Source: Nectonema munidae (lineage: Eukaryota; Nematomorpha; Nectonematoida; Nectonematidae). Taken from it: DNA of 64,000 nt. The stretch lies in the NCBI GenBank assembly GCA_030549495.1, contig JAUIRK010000106.1, positions 763,001 through 827,000 on the forward strand, read 5' to 3'. Below, piece by piece: positions 11,062-23,410 of this stretch; positions within the stretch are counted from its first letter, which is position 1; the number at the start of each line of letters is the position of its first letter. A program made the translations under genes and the position numbers. The notes under the pieces were generated by a model, which had not been told where the DNA came from, searched no databases, and saw only the letters and a program-made list of their open reading frames with translations.

Positions 11062-14000
11062 TGAGACTTTTTACCCAAATACACACAAACAGATCAAAAC
11101 AAATTTAAATATACACAGAATAAGTTAAATATACATAGAAGAATTATTCTCACTATAAAACTCAACTACTACGCCACTAATCTTCTGTTCTCTTTACTCA
11201 CAACCCTCTTCTTTACATCCTATTCCTTATCGTTTTGATAATACACTAACCCAAATAAAAAACTACATCAACAAAAGTTTTTACCTCATTATTTCTACAG
11301 ACCTAAATGCACGTTCATACTTATGGGATATAAAACAAAATTTTCGTGGTTTGCAAACCCTCAATTTCCTTTCTGCCCATAACCTCACTATAGCTGATTC
11401 TAGCACATCACCAACTTTTCAAAGAAAACACCTAGACAAAATATATCAATCCCACATCGACATCACCATTATCTCAAATGAATCACTTAAAATTATAAAA
11501 ATTGGAAGATTTGTGATACACCCTCAGCTTCAGACCACTCTTTTATATCTTTCCAAGCCAATCTTAATGCACTTAAAAAGATCAAACACAAACACCCCAT
11601 TGGCAAACACATTTTCTGGTCAGCCTTCCTAAAATCCCTACAATCAAAACTTTACAATACGGAAATGGAAACCAATACAACATCAGAACTAGAAAAATCA
11701 GCATTATTCCTTAACGAAACAATTTCAACTTCTATTATCTCTTCCACTCCTAACAACCCATTTCCGAAACGCAAAAACGCCTATTTCTGGAACCCCTACT
11801 TGAACAGCCTAAAACACCAAATCAAACGCTCATCAAAACTTATAAGAAGAATAAACACCCAGGATAACATTCAACATTACTTCCTACTAAAAAACCTGTA
11901 CAAAAAAGAAATCAATAAAGCTAAAAAACAAGCCTGGAAAAAATTCACCACTCAAACTCCCTCCAACCCCTGGAGCACTATTCATAAAATCACTAATAAA
12001 AAATCCTCATCTCCATTGCCTCCCCATATACTCCCAGCAAACAACAATGAAACATCACACTTGAACCCCTCCTTTCTCACCTCACTTTTTCCATCTGATT
12101 CACTAATAACCGACAACATTCACAATTCCATCATAAGACTTAAAACTCAAGCATACTTACGCAACACCAACACCTTTGATTTTCCACGAATCACTATCAC
12201 AGAACTCAACAATGCCGTAAACTCCTTCAAACCCAAACTAGCTTGCAGTTACGACCACATATCCATGAAACACGTTCGCAAAGCATACCATATTATTTAT
12301 CCCCACATACTTCAATTATTCAACAGTTGCTTAAGACTAAGCTATTTTCCAAATATCTGGAAAATTAGCAAATTAATCTTAATTCCCAAACCAAATCGAG
12401 ATCTCAATAACATAAAAAACTGGCGCCCCATATCTCTTTTACCGACAATAGGCAAAATCTTAGAGAAAATTCTGAGGAAGAGACTGTTACATTATAGCTT
12501 AAAAAATGGTCTCATTCACGCTAATCAATTTGCTTATCTTCCCAACAAAAGCTCAGAACTAGCACTTTCTCGCCTCACGCTCTTCCTCGAGTCCGCACTA
12601 AAGAATCATAAAATAGCCTCAACTTTATTCCTAGATATTGAAAATGCTTTTAACACGCCTGGAACCCAGCTATTATTAATAATCTCATAGATAACACCTA
12701 CCCCACATACATGATAAAATTCATACACAATTACCTCAACCATCGCATTCTAATTCTAACTGAAAACAACAACTCATATATTCGCGAGCTCTCTCTCTCT
12801 ACTCCTCAAGGAGGCAACTTATCTGACCTACTTTGGTTAATACTCATCAATCCACTTCTTGCCTTTATCAACAACAAGTCTGACTTTTCTCAGGGATTCT
12901 CCGATGATCTTCTTTTCTCCTTTTCTAGTTCTGAGCAAAACGAAAATCTTAAACAATCTGCTTCTTTACTAAAACAAATTCAATTCAAAGCCCAACAATT
13001 CAAAATTTCCTTTAACCCTAATAAATCCCACTTAATCCACTTTACACGCAAAAGAATCAAACCTTTACCCTTACAACTGAACACAACAGACAAATTAGAT
13101 CCTCAAAACCAAGTAAAATATCTCGGACTCACCTTTCAACCCAATCTAAAATTCTCAACTCATTTCAAAAGCATCTCACAAAAACTAATCAAAACCCTTT
13201 TCTCTCTTAAAAACGGAATTTCTTACAAATGGGGACTTTCCCCAAAAATCACAAAATTCATTCATAAAAGTCTAATTTTCCCTGTCCTCAAATATGGAGT
13301 TCTCTCATGGGGCTCAGAGTTGAGACACCAGTCATCCATCACTCATCTCAGCAAAATTCATCGCCTGTGTCTTCTTTCTATCACCAATGCCTATCACACT
13401 ACACCAACTACAAAACTTGAATTATTCACTAACACGCTACCGCTACACCTCAATCTAAAGAAAACGCTTCTTAAAAATTACCTTATAACTTTCTGCTCTA
13501 CACCCCCACCACATCCTTTCACCAGCCTATACACAACTCAAACATCCCAATCCCTGCAGTATTACAATTCCTTATTAATTCAGTTTGCTCCTAACAAAAC
13601 ATCTTATCAAGTACTACCATTAAACCACCCAATCGAGCTCATCCACCCTTCTTCGTCTCCTCCTTACATCACAAACATCTGTCACCACAGATATCTTGCC
13701 CTAAACTCTATAGCTCACCAACGCACAACAAACAATACCTGTTCACTTTCAATTTTCACTGACGGTTCTAAATCACAACACCGCTCTTCAGCTGCATGCG
13801 CTTTCTTCCTACAAAACACAAAAAACCCTTTTCTTATCCAACACACAAACCTAGATCCAGAAATCACTGCACACGAAACTGAAATTCACGCAGTACTACT
13901 ATCCTGCAACATACTCCTTAATAACCTAACTTCCTTTTCTACCTCCTTCAAATACATAACTTTTTCACAGACTCGCAAAATTTAATAAAAAACCTAAAAC

Positions 14001-14850
14001 TCGAAAATAAAATCTCACACTCAACTTATAGTTTAGCACGCAAACTTATTCACCTATCCAATCACTTTGCAGTAAAAATCGTCTGGTGCCCAGCTCATTC
14101 CAGCTGTTTTGAAAATTACCTCGTTGACTATATCGCAAAATCAAATATCTCCGATTCTCAGATCCTACCCCTATTTTCTCTACCCATCTCCACTTTTACA
14201 AATACTATAACCAACTCTACACTACTGCAGTGGCAACAATCTATCGACTCAACCATCACATCACCTCTGACATCTATGCCATTATCACAACTCATTTTAA
14301 AGAAACACTTTCACTCACTCCCTCGGAACATCATTCGCTGGCTCTCATCCCATTGCCCTTGTAATGCATACTTCTTCAAATTCAAACTTCACTCAAACCC
14401 TTTCTGTCGTTTCAGCTGTTCGTACATTGAAACACCTACACATATCCTCCTTTATTGTCCAATTTTTGATTCTCACCGACACCAACTCCTTGATAAAAGT
14501 CGCTTCTTTTTTAAAGATATTCCATCCTCTTTACATGATCTTCTACAACATCCACTACTCATCAAACATCTCTCCCTTCTCATAACCACAATCGAACCTA
14601 TACTCTCTGCAACCCAAACACTCATTCCTCCCTCAAATATCTAATAACAATAAGCCACTATCACCACTAATCCATGCATTCCACAAAACAATCTAATGTC
14701 TACACCCATAAAAATCTTCCAAATTTTCTTTTTCTATTTCAGAAAGACCCACAAAACTAAACTTACACTTTGAAGACCAAATTCCAGCAGACTTGCAAGC
14801 ATATCAGCTCCAGCTGGAAAGTGCTTAGAAATCTCCATACCTACCTACCT
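11062..14850 (+). mobile_element. LINE B copy 1: endonuclease, reverse transcriptase, RNase H
   Basis: A non-LTR retrotransposon of the RNase-H-bearing group (I/LOA/R1-like), 5'-truncated within the endonuclease. Domains in order: endonuclease (LIISTDLNARSY near 11280, then a run to about 11630); linker and RT at 11665-13500, with LILIPKPNRDLNNIKNWRPI and PISLLPTIGKILEKILRKRL; an STPQGGNLSDLLW block; the catalytic box as GFSDDLLF; RNase H near 13750 (SIFTDGSKS) and 14080 (IVWCPAHSS); and a C-terminal C-x3-C-x6-H-x4/5-C zinc motif near 14410. The reading frame is broken at least three times, with the open segments lying in different frames. The coding strand is C-rich and G-poor. The 3' end reads ATCTCCATACCTACCTACC, with no poly-A. 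Confidence 0.92.
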
Positions 14851-14910
14851 ACTATAAAATTAAAATAAATTATTAATTTGAAATTGAATTATAAAAAATT
14901 AAAAAAATAA

Positions 14911-15090
14911 CTTGGTTGGTTGAATGATTCAAATCACTTTCTTGCGTAAGGCTATATGCTCGTATTATTTTTGAGATGGTTAATTGCAGATTTTGTTATT
15001 TTATTTTTAAGAGTCGGAGCTTTTCGGATTAAATCCCTGAACATCAACTGTTGATTGAGAGATAAACCCTAAAAATCATTAAGGCTCAGA
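14911..15090 (-). mobile_element. tRNA-derived SINE, family 2, between two LINE tails
   Basis: On the minus strand the head (near 15090) matches the copy at 35138 through CAACAGTTGATGTTCAGGG, and the 3' part matches the copy at 26739: GCATATAGCCTTACG, then GAAAGTG and CCAACCAA. It fills the gap between the 3' ends of the two LINE B copies. Confidence 0.75.
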
Positions 15091-15164
15091 TTTTTTATTT
15101 TTTAAATAAGATTAAATTTAAATATTATATATATACAAACAAAAACTTCTATATAGAGCTAGGT

Positions 15165-17623
15165 ATGGAGATTTCTAAGCACTTTCCAGCTGGAGCTGAT
15201 ATGCTTGCAAGTCTGCTGGAATTTAGTCTTTGTGGGTCTTTCTGAAATAGAAAAGAAAATTTGGAAGATTTCCATGGTTGTAGACACTAGACTGTTATGT
15301 AGAATGTATGGGTTAGTGATGATAATAGCTTATTGTTATTGGATATTTTGAGGAGGATTGAGTGTTTGGTTTGCAGAGAGTATTGGTTCTATTGTGGTTA
15401 TGAGAAGAGAGAGATGTTTGATGAGTAATGGGTGTTGTAGATCATGTAGAAAGAAAGGAATATCTTTAAAAAGTAGCGGCTTTTTTCAAGGAGTTGGTGA
15501 GAATGAAAAATTGACAATAAAGGAGAATATGTATAGATGTTTCAATGTACGAACAACTAAAACGACAGAAAGGGTTTGAGTGAAGTTTGAATTTAAAGAT
15601 GTATACATTACAAGGGCAATGGGATGAGAGCTAGCGAATGATGTTCCGAGGGAGTGAGTGAAAGTGTTTATTTAAAATGAATTGTGATAATGGCATAGAT
15701 GTCGGAAGTGATGATTGATTCAATAGATTGTTGCCACTGCAGTAGTGTAGAGTTAGTTATTGTGTTTGTAAATGTGGAGATGGGTAGAGAAAATAGGGGT
15801 AGGATCAGTGAATCGGAGATTTTTGATTTTTCAACGTAATCGACAAGGTAGTTTTGGAAACAGCTGGAATGAGCTTGGCACCAGACGATTTTTAATTCAA
15901 AGTGATTAGATAAGGGAATAAGTTTGCTTGCTAAACTATAAGTTGAGTGTGAGATTTTGTTTTCAAGTTTTAGGTCATTTATTAAATTTTGCGAGTATGT
16001 GAAAAAAGTGATATATTGGGAGAAGTTAGAAAAGGAAGTTAGGTTAGGACTATGTTGCAGGATAGTAATGCTGCGTGAATTTCTGTTTCGTGTGCAGAGA
16101 TTTCTGGATCTAGATTTTTGTGTTGGATAAGCAATGGGTTTTTTGTGTTTTGTAGGAAGAATGCGCATGCAGCTGAAGAGCGATGTTGTGATATGGTAGC
16201 ACTTGATAAGATGCTTTGTTAGGAGCAAACTGAATTAATAAGGAATTGTAGTACTGCAGTGATTGGGATGTGTAAAGTTTGGTGAAAGGATGTGGTGAGG
16301 GTTTAGAGCAGAATGTTATTAGGTAATTTTTAAGAAGCGTTTTCTTTAGATTGAGATGGAGGGGTAGCGTGTTAGTGAATAATTCAAGTTTTGTAGTTGG
16401 TGTAGTGTGATAAGCATTGGTGATAGAAAGGAGACACAGGCGATGAATTTTATTAAGGGATGACTGATTTTTCAACTCTGAGCCCCATGAAAAATTCATT
16501 ATTTAGGGACAGGGAAAATGAGACTTTTATAAATGAACTTTGTGATTTTTCGAGAGAGTCCCCATTTGTAAGAAATTGCGTTTTTAAGAGAGAAAAGAGT
16601 TTTGACTAATTTTTGTGAGGTGCTTTTGAAATGAGTAGAGAATTTTGAGTTGGGTTGGAAAGTGAGCCCAAGATATTTTACTTGGTTCTGTGGATCTAAT
16701 TTGTTTATTGTCTTAAGTGGCTAACACTATAACTAATTTGTTGTAAAGGTTTAATTCTTTTGCGTGTGAAATGAATTAAATAGAATTTATTAAGGTTAAA
16801 GGACATTTTTTATTGTTGCGCTTTGAATTGGATTTGTTTTAGTAGGGAAAGAGATTGTTTAAGGTTTTCGTTTTGCTCAAAACTAGAAAAAGAAGGTCGT
16901 CGGAATATCCCTGAGAAAAGTTAGAGTTGTTGTTGATAAAAGCAAGAAGGGGGTTGATGAGTATTAACCAAAGTAGGTCAGATAAGCTGCCACCTTGAGG
17001 AGTAGAGAGAGAGAGAGCTCGCGAATATATGAGTTGTTGTTTTGAATTAGAATGCGATGGCTAAGGTAATTGTGTATAAACTTTATCATGTATGTGGGGT
17101 AGGTGTTATTTATGAGGTTGTTAATGATAGCTAAGTTCCAGGCAGTGTTAGCATTCTCGATATCTAGGAATAAAGTTGAGGCTATTTTAGTCCAGATTCA
17201 AGGTAGAGCGTAAGGGGAGAAAGTGCTAATTCTGAATTTTAGTTGGGAAGATAGGCAAATTGGTTAGCGTGAATGAGTCGATTTTTTAAGCTATAATGTA
17301 GCAGTCTCTTCCTGAGAATTTTCTCTAAAATTTTGCCTATTATCGGTAAAAGAGATATGGGGTGCCAATTTTTTGTTATTGGGATCTCGATTGGGTTTAG
17401 GACTGGAATCAAGATTAATTTGCTAATTTTCCAAATATTGGGAAAGTAGTTGTCTTAAGCAACTGTTGAATAATTGAAGTAGGTGGGGATAGATAATATG
17501 GTATGCTTTGCGAACGTGTTTCATGGATATGTGTCGTAGCTGCATGCTAGTTTGGGTTTAAAGGAGTTTACAGCGTTGCTAAGTTCTGTAATGGTGATTC
17601 GTGGAAAATCAAAGGTGTTGGGG
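15165..17623 (-). mobile_element. LINE B copy 2, 3' half
   Basis: This is the same LINE family as 11062-14850 in opposite orientation, so the two copies lie tail to tail. The 3' end (15165-15245) is a near-exact inverted match to 14740-14845. RNase H, the C-terminal zinc region and most of the RT can be followed (NHFELKIVWCQAHSS near 15890, WGSELKNQSS near 16480). The catalytic box near 16900 reads as YSDD. Frames are broken at several places. At 17623 the match stops inside the region just upstream of the RT core and resumes at 19359. Confidence 0.9.
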
Positions 17624-19358
17624 GAGTAACTAATTTGTGCCAACTAGGGTATTTTGTGCCAACTACGTGAAAAATATAGTTTTCTTCAAAAAAATTTGGA
17701 AATAAGTTTAAACCATAGTAAATAAGATTTTCTAAAAGTTTTATCATAAATCTTCAAGTCGATTTTTTTTAATTCGATAAAATCTCTTTTTTCTAGTTTT
17801 TTTATTTTATCCGACATGTTTTTTAAATTATTTATCAATCTTTTCAAGACTATTCTTTCAAAGAAAAATGAACATTTAATTTTTAAAAGGAATTCAAACT
17901 AAAGCAAGAGAAATTACAAAGTTAACTTTTTTTCTTTATTATTAATATCTGTTTTTAATTCGCGTGTTTATTTTAAATTAGTTAAGTACTTTTTAATTAA
18001 ATTTGTAATGTAAGGGGCGAGAGTAAGGTTTGGTTCGATGCCTGTTTGAATTCAATCGGGCACCAAAGTTTTCTTGCTCTTAATTTCACATTAGATTTGG
18101 AATTATCACTTCTCGATAAAAACGTATTATTGAAAACTATTGAAGATTATTGTGGCAATATACTTCAATTTTAAAAATCGCTTATAAAATTTTTGAATTT
18201 TTATTTATTTGTTTTTACTATAATTATATCAGCATTTCTTATTTTATCGTTCTCTTCCAAGTTATAACAATCAAGATCTGAATATTTACGAATGAAAAAT
18301 ATTCTATTAACTCTTATATTTAGCATCCACATACAAAATACATTTTAATTCTAAAGAATATATACCATTTCATAAAAATTTAATTTTTGGCTCAAACTAA
18401 CAAACAATCTTCATAACAATTTTCACAGGTCATAATCTAAATTGACAAAATCCCAACTTTTTAAATTCTTTTCATAAAATTAATAATGAAAACTTTTCAA
18501 ATATATATAGTCAAAAATAATATGATACCCAAAAGTATTTTCATGCATGGATATTAGTTTATTTTTGATAATTTTTTTGTTCCCACTATGATGAGACGGG
18601 ATTCTTTTCAAATATTTTTCTCTTACATTATTTCACAAAGTATTAAATTTAAAAATTAATTTTGTTTATTTAATTTGTATAATATTAAATTATTTTTAAG
18701 AACAGCCATATTTTCTCTCTTCCTTTCTCGATGGATATATTTATACAAAATTCTCACAGTTTTCCGAAATTCCGAAGCTTCATAATAGAACAAATCTTGA
18801 TTTCTAAAAGATTGTAAAAGATATGTTTACATCTATTACTACAGTGATTTTATTGATGAATTAAAATTTAATAAATATATTTTTTTTTGAATTTCTTATT
18901 TTTTAGCTAGAGTTTGATCCCAAAGTGATTTTGAGGGCCACTTTTTAATCCCTGAAAACTTGGTAGAAATGGAAAACATGCACAAAAATCCATTGAAAAA
19001 AATTGAAAATATTACATCCGACTCTACATTGACTCATTATAAAAAATTCAGGGCATGTTTCTTTTTATCTTTAGTAATTTTCCGTATAAAAAAATAAATT
19101 TTTGATTCATTCAAAAGTTCCAATCCCAAGAAAGAGTTCTTGTCTGAAATAGTTTTTAAATCACAGGCAAATAATTTTTTTCTCATAATTACGGGCCAGG
19201 CCCATACTAGATCTGGGTTCTACAAATCAGTTCAATGCTACTTTATCCACATTTGGATTTTAGCAATACTTGTTCTGTCTTTTGGAAGAATTAAAACTAA
19301 AATTTTTATCTTCAATAAACTGTTCAAATATAGAAACTGATGTTATCTATTATTATCT
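17624..19358. other. Unidentified 1.7-kb segment inside LINE B copy 2
   Basis: It separates the two halves of LINE B copy 2. About 30 bases of the LINE present in copy 1 are missing at the junction, so it is not a simple insertion. The left end has TTTGTGCCAACTA twice in close succession. The rest is AT-rich without a convincing open frame. No terminal inverted repeats or target duplication were found. Confidence 0.6.
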
Positions 19359-20136
19359 TATGATGGAATTGTGAACGTTGTCGGTTACTAATGAATCGGG
19401 TGGAAAAAGTGAAGAAAGAAAGGAAGGGTTCAAGTGTGATGTTTCAGTGTTGTTTGCTGGAAGTATATTGGGAGGTAAGGGAGATGAGGATTTTTTATTA
19501 GTGATTTTATGAATAGCGCTCGAGGGGTTGGACAGAGTTTGAGTGGTGAATTTTTATAAGTTTTGATGAACGTTTGAGTTGGTATTTTAGGTTGTTCAAG
19601 TGGGAGTTCAAGAAATAGGCGTTTTCGAAATGGGTTTTTTGGTGTAGAAGTGAGAATAGAAGTTGAAATTGTTTTGTTGAAGGATATGGCTGATTTCTCT
19701 AGTTCTGATGTTGTATTGGTTTTCATTTCGGTATTGGATAGTTTGGATTGTAGGGTTTTTAGGAAAGCTGTCCAGAAAATATGTTTGCCAATGGGGTGGT
19801 TGTGTTGGATCTTTTTGTGTACAGATTGGCTTGGAAAGATATAAACGAGTGGTTTGAAGCTGAGGGTGTGTCACAAATCTTCCAATTTTTTATGATTTTA
19901 ATGGTTTCATTTGAGATAATGGTAATGTCATTGTGGGATTGATATATTTTCTCTAGGTGTTTTCGTTGAAAAGTTGGCGATGTGTTAGAATCAGCTATAG
20001 TGAGGTTATGGGCAGAAAAGAAATTGAGGGTTTGCAAAACACGAAGATTTTGTTTTGTACCCCATAAATATGAGCGTGCATTTAGGTCTGTAGAAATAAT
20101 GAGCAAAAAACTTTTGTTAATGTGGTTTTTTATTAG
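19359..20136 (-). mobile_element. LINE B copy 2, 5' portion (endonuclease)
   Basis: Continues LINE B copy 2 beyond the foreign segment. The minus strand gives LIISTDLNARSYLWGTKQN and FSAHNLTIADSNTSPTFQRK, nearly identical to copy 1, then the linker before the RT. It stops at 20136, where a piggyBac fragment begins without a gap. Confidence 0.88.
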
Positions 20137-20965
20137 AAGGAAGAAATCTTACTTTGGATAGATTTTACACTTCAATTCCTATAATTTTGTGGTTGTTAAA
20201 AAAACGAATTACGTGTGTTGGAACAATAATGCCTAGTAAAAGAGGCATACCAGATGAAATCAAAAATATTGTTACAAACGAAAAAACGTCATACAAAGCA
20301 ATTTGGGAGACAACAAACTCAAAGTTTTTGAGTCTTCATTGCTATAATATTAAAAAGAAATCTAAACGTGACAAAGGAGTGCTGATTGCTTCATCATATC
20401 CATCAATTTTCGGAGTAACAAAAGATTATAAAAAAAGCCTGCAATATTCAAATTATACGACTATACTAAAGGAGAAACAGATATTATAGACCAAAGAATT
20501 GGATATAGTACTGTAGTTAGAAAAAGTAGAAAATGGACTTCTAAAGCCTGGAGTTATATTCTTGATACTTCCAGAGTGAACGCAGGAACAGTCTTTTCCT
20601 TGAAAAATAATCTTAATCCACGAAAAATTGATTTCTTAATGTTTGGAATCGATCTTGTGAAGGCATTAGTGATTCCTTATATAGCAGAAAAATCTCTGAG
20701 TGGTTTGTCTTCTAGTCTAAAAGAAAAAAATTATTGTTTTATTGGAAAACCACAAAGAACTATTCCAATGCAAAGAACACAAAATTTCATCAGCGTTGGT
20801 ACTGCAAGACGTTGCAAATCATGCCTCAGTAAAATTTCTGGAATAAATCATAAAAAGCAAAAGGATAATTTGAAAAAAAAACAACAGCGTCAAAAATGTG
20901 GCGAACCTTGTTGTAATGAACATACAGTTTGTCGGTGTTTAAACTGTTTTAATATGAACACTTGA
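20137..20965 (+). mobile_element. piggyBac transposase C-terminal half (pB1)
   Basis: The fragment opens at TLDRFYTSIPIILWLLKKR, holding the second catalytic Asp of the DDD triad, followed by ITCVGTIMPSKRGIP and, after one frameshift near 20470, DQRIGYSTVVRKSRKW and the C-terminal Cys-rich domain (CKSCLSKISG, then CGEPCCNEHTVCRCLNC). Stop at 20963-20965. The N-terminal half and the 5' terminal repeat are missing; the break coincides with the end of LINE B copy 2. Confidence 0.9.
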
Positions 20966-21056
20966 AAATGTTTATAATAAAAATTCTTTTTTTTAAACTC
21001 ATAATTTATATATGTATAAGTTTGCATATCTTTCTTTCAAAAATGAAAGTGCGTTT

Positions 21057-21575
21057 AACCCTTATCAGCTTACATAAAAATATCTTTCAAGAGCCCACAT
21101 GACTACATGTGTATTTTCAAAATTTAGCAACAAAACATGTAAAAATCGATATAAACCAATTAGCAAGTATCAAAAAATATATATAATTACATTAAATTAA
21201 TGAACAAAGTATTTTTGTAAACTTACATAAAAATGTCTTCGAAAGCTCACTTAACTACATATGTAGTTTTTTGTTATGTACACAAACATGAAAACACTGA
21301 TTTAGAACACAAAGTAAATATACAAAAAATATAATTGCAAGATTTCTTAACCTTTTTTATAGATTTGCACCCTTATTGATTTTGATCTTAAACTCACACG
21401 CCTGCTTAACTACATATGTAGTTTTTGACTAATATTTTTGAAATAAGAATGCAAATTTTGTTTTTATCGTGATAAGGGCTTCTTCTGATATATTTACTTC
21501 ATCTTTTCAAGTTTGACATTTTTCGTGTTTTACACATATGACCATTCAAAATTGTTTTCTACATATGTAGTTTAG
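21057..21575. repeat. Regularly spaced palindrome repeats 3' of piggyBac pB1
   Basis: The 12-base palindrome CTACATATGTAG occurs at 21255, 21410 and 21559, with a degenerate form (CTACATGTGTA) at 21103, giving spacings of about 152, 155 and 149 bases. Flanking sequence recurs too: CTTACATAAAAAT before the first two, GCTTAACTACAT in later ones. TTAACCCTTATCA at 21057 and TGATAAGGG at 21470 form a 9-base inverted pair. The position suggests subterminal repeats of the piggyBac element. Confidence 0.8.
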
Positions 21576-21639
21576 TAGGTTATTAAAACATTGTTAATAT
21601 ATTTTATCTATTTGGCATATATATGTTTATAATACATAA

Positions 21640-23410
21640 TAAAAATGAATAAATAAAATAATTTAAAAACAAATAAATATAAAAATAAATATGAACAATA
21701 GTTTGAAGCGCATTTTGGAGTCTAAAGTATATTCAAAAACAATGTATAATAATAAAATATCAATTGAAAGCATCTGTCAGTTTTGATTGATTGATAATCA
21801 TGTTTAGCCTGAGATTTGAAAAAAAGCTCAGCGCCACATTCAGATCATTTGAAATATAGGTATGCATAAAGAAGTAACTGGGGTATGATTTTCAAGCATA
21901 AAAAATATCTGAACATCTTCAGTGTACTATTTTACTATATATTAAGAAAAGCTCTAAAATGTCAAATATCTACCCCCAAAACTCTTATTTTTGTGGCTTC
22001 CTCTTTAGTTCCAATTGATTTATACCTTGAAAAGCTTATTCTTTCTAAGAAAATCTAGTTTCTTCATCTCTAAAAATCACCATTATGAGTCTTTTGGATT
22101 AAGCTTCTGTCCCACTATTCACTATTTAATTACGACCTCCTTCAACACCTGTTCCGAAAATATTTTGGGTGTTATTTCTCCCACTTCTTTAAAATTTAGC
22201 CTCCTCTACCATCATACAATCTTTCCATTGTAAATTTCCAACTAAAATCAAAATCTGTTCTTCTAACCCAAGCGCTAAAATTATGCCAAAATATCTCTTG
22301 CTCATCCAAATTTCCACTCCATAATTGATTACTTTTCCATCCGATTAATTTTGTGCCTAAGTCATAGTGGAATTTTCGATAATGAATATGTAGATAAGCT
22401 GCCAAATTAGTTCTAAACACACCCAAGCAGTAGCCATCTGTTATCGACTAAATCCTTTAAAAACTATAGATCGAGTTTTTTAAATAAAAACATTTGGAAA
22501 TAGACTTTATATTTTTGTTTGATTCACATTTTATCAAGTTCTAAATATTTGTTTCGACTTTTTAAAAGGTTAGAAATTAATTTTATAGAAATTGACTTTA
22601 TTGATTTTCGCGTGCTCTAGTAATAAGTTTTATCAGGCAATCCTGAAATATAAATTTAGTTTGAATAAGCAGAAACTTCTTGAATCATTCATGTGGTAAA
22701 ACTTGAGTAAGACCAATAGTAGTGATAATTTTTTTTCGAGTCATAGATATTAATATTAAATCTTCCTCCAAAAAATAACAAACTAATCATCAAATGTAAC
22801 ATTAGCATTTGAATTAATATTCAGAGAAGACTTTATAAAAGTGATCATGGAGGATTTTTATTGCAGAAATTTTCTTGTTTTTTATAATCGGAAAATAAAA
22901 AACCGTTAATAAAATTAAACATATCTTTCCCAATGAAGGATTTCAAAAAAGGAATCCATTCGAGTCACACAAAAAACTGTTGACTTTGATTCTTTAATCT
23001 ATGTTTTGCCCCAGATAAATGAATATTACATATGCTGTAATTCGAAGATGCCAAAACAGTACTTTTTGTTATACATCGGAACTTGTTTTTTAATATTTGA
23101 TAGACTTTACCTTGATGTAAAATTTGCACCCACGAGAAAAGTAAAAAAAATTCTTGCACTTCCAGGTTTAACACTGTAACGCTGAACGTAAGCGTAGTAA
23201 GAAAACTTTATTTAAATTCAAATTGCATGGCTTTCTGGATCTAACTTCTGTGGTATCTTCTTTAGGCTCATTCCTTGCGCTTGGCTCATGGTTAGCCTTT
23301 TGTGAAGAAGCATAGATCCAAGAAGTTTCGCCATGTAGAGTGGTATAAGTTTTCAAAGTGATGAAAGAAGAGAAAAAACCGTGCTTTGTTGAAGTAAAGT
23401 ACATATATAT
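21640..23410. other. Intergenic, no assigned feature
   Basis: Mostly AT-rich. A somewhat more balanced open stretch at 22196-22426 (minus) was inspected and could not be assigned to a family. Nothing else is supportable. Confidence 0.4.

Noticed and set aside
15358-15579. Plus-strand open frame within LINE B copy 2
   Set aside because: It is a shadow of the LINE, whose coding strand is minus here.
18013-18080. Another family 1 SINE (GGGCGAGAGTAAGGTTTGG)
   Set aside because: Only the first 20 bases resemble the head; body and tail are absent.
22196-22426. 76-codon minus-strand frame (LGTKLIGWKSNQLWSG) as part of a LINE or host exon
   Set aside because: Somewhat protein-like, but no family motif and surrounding frames are closed; left unassigned.
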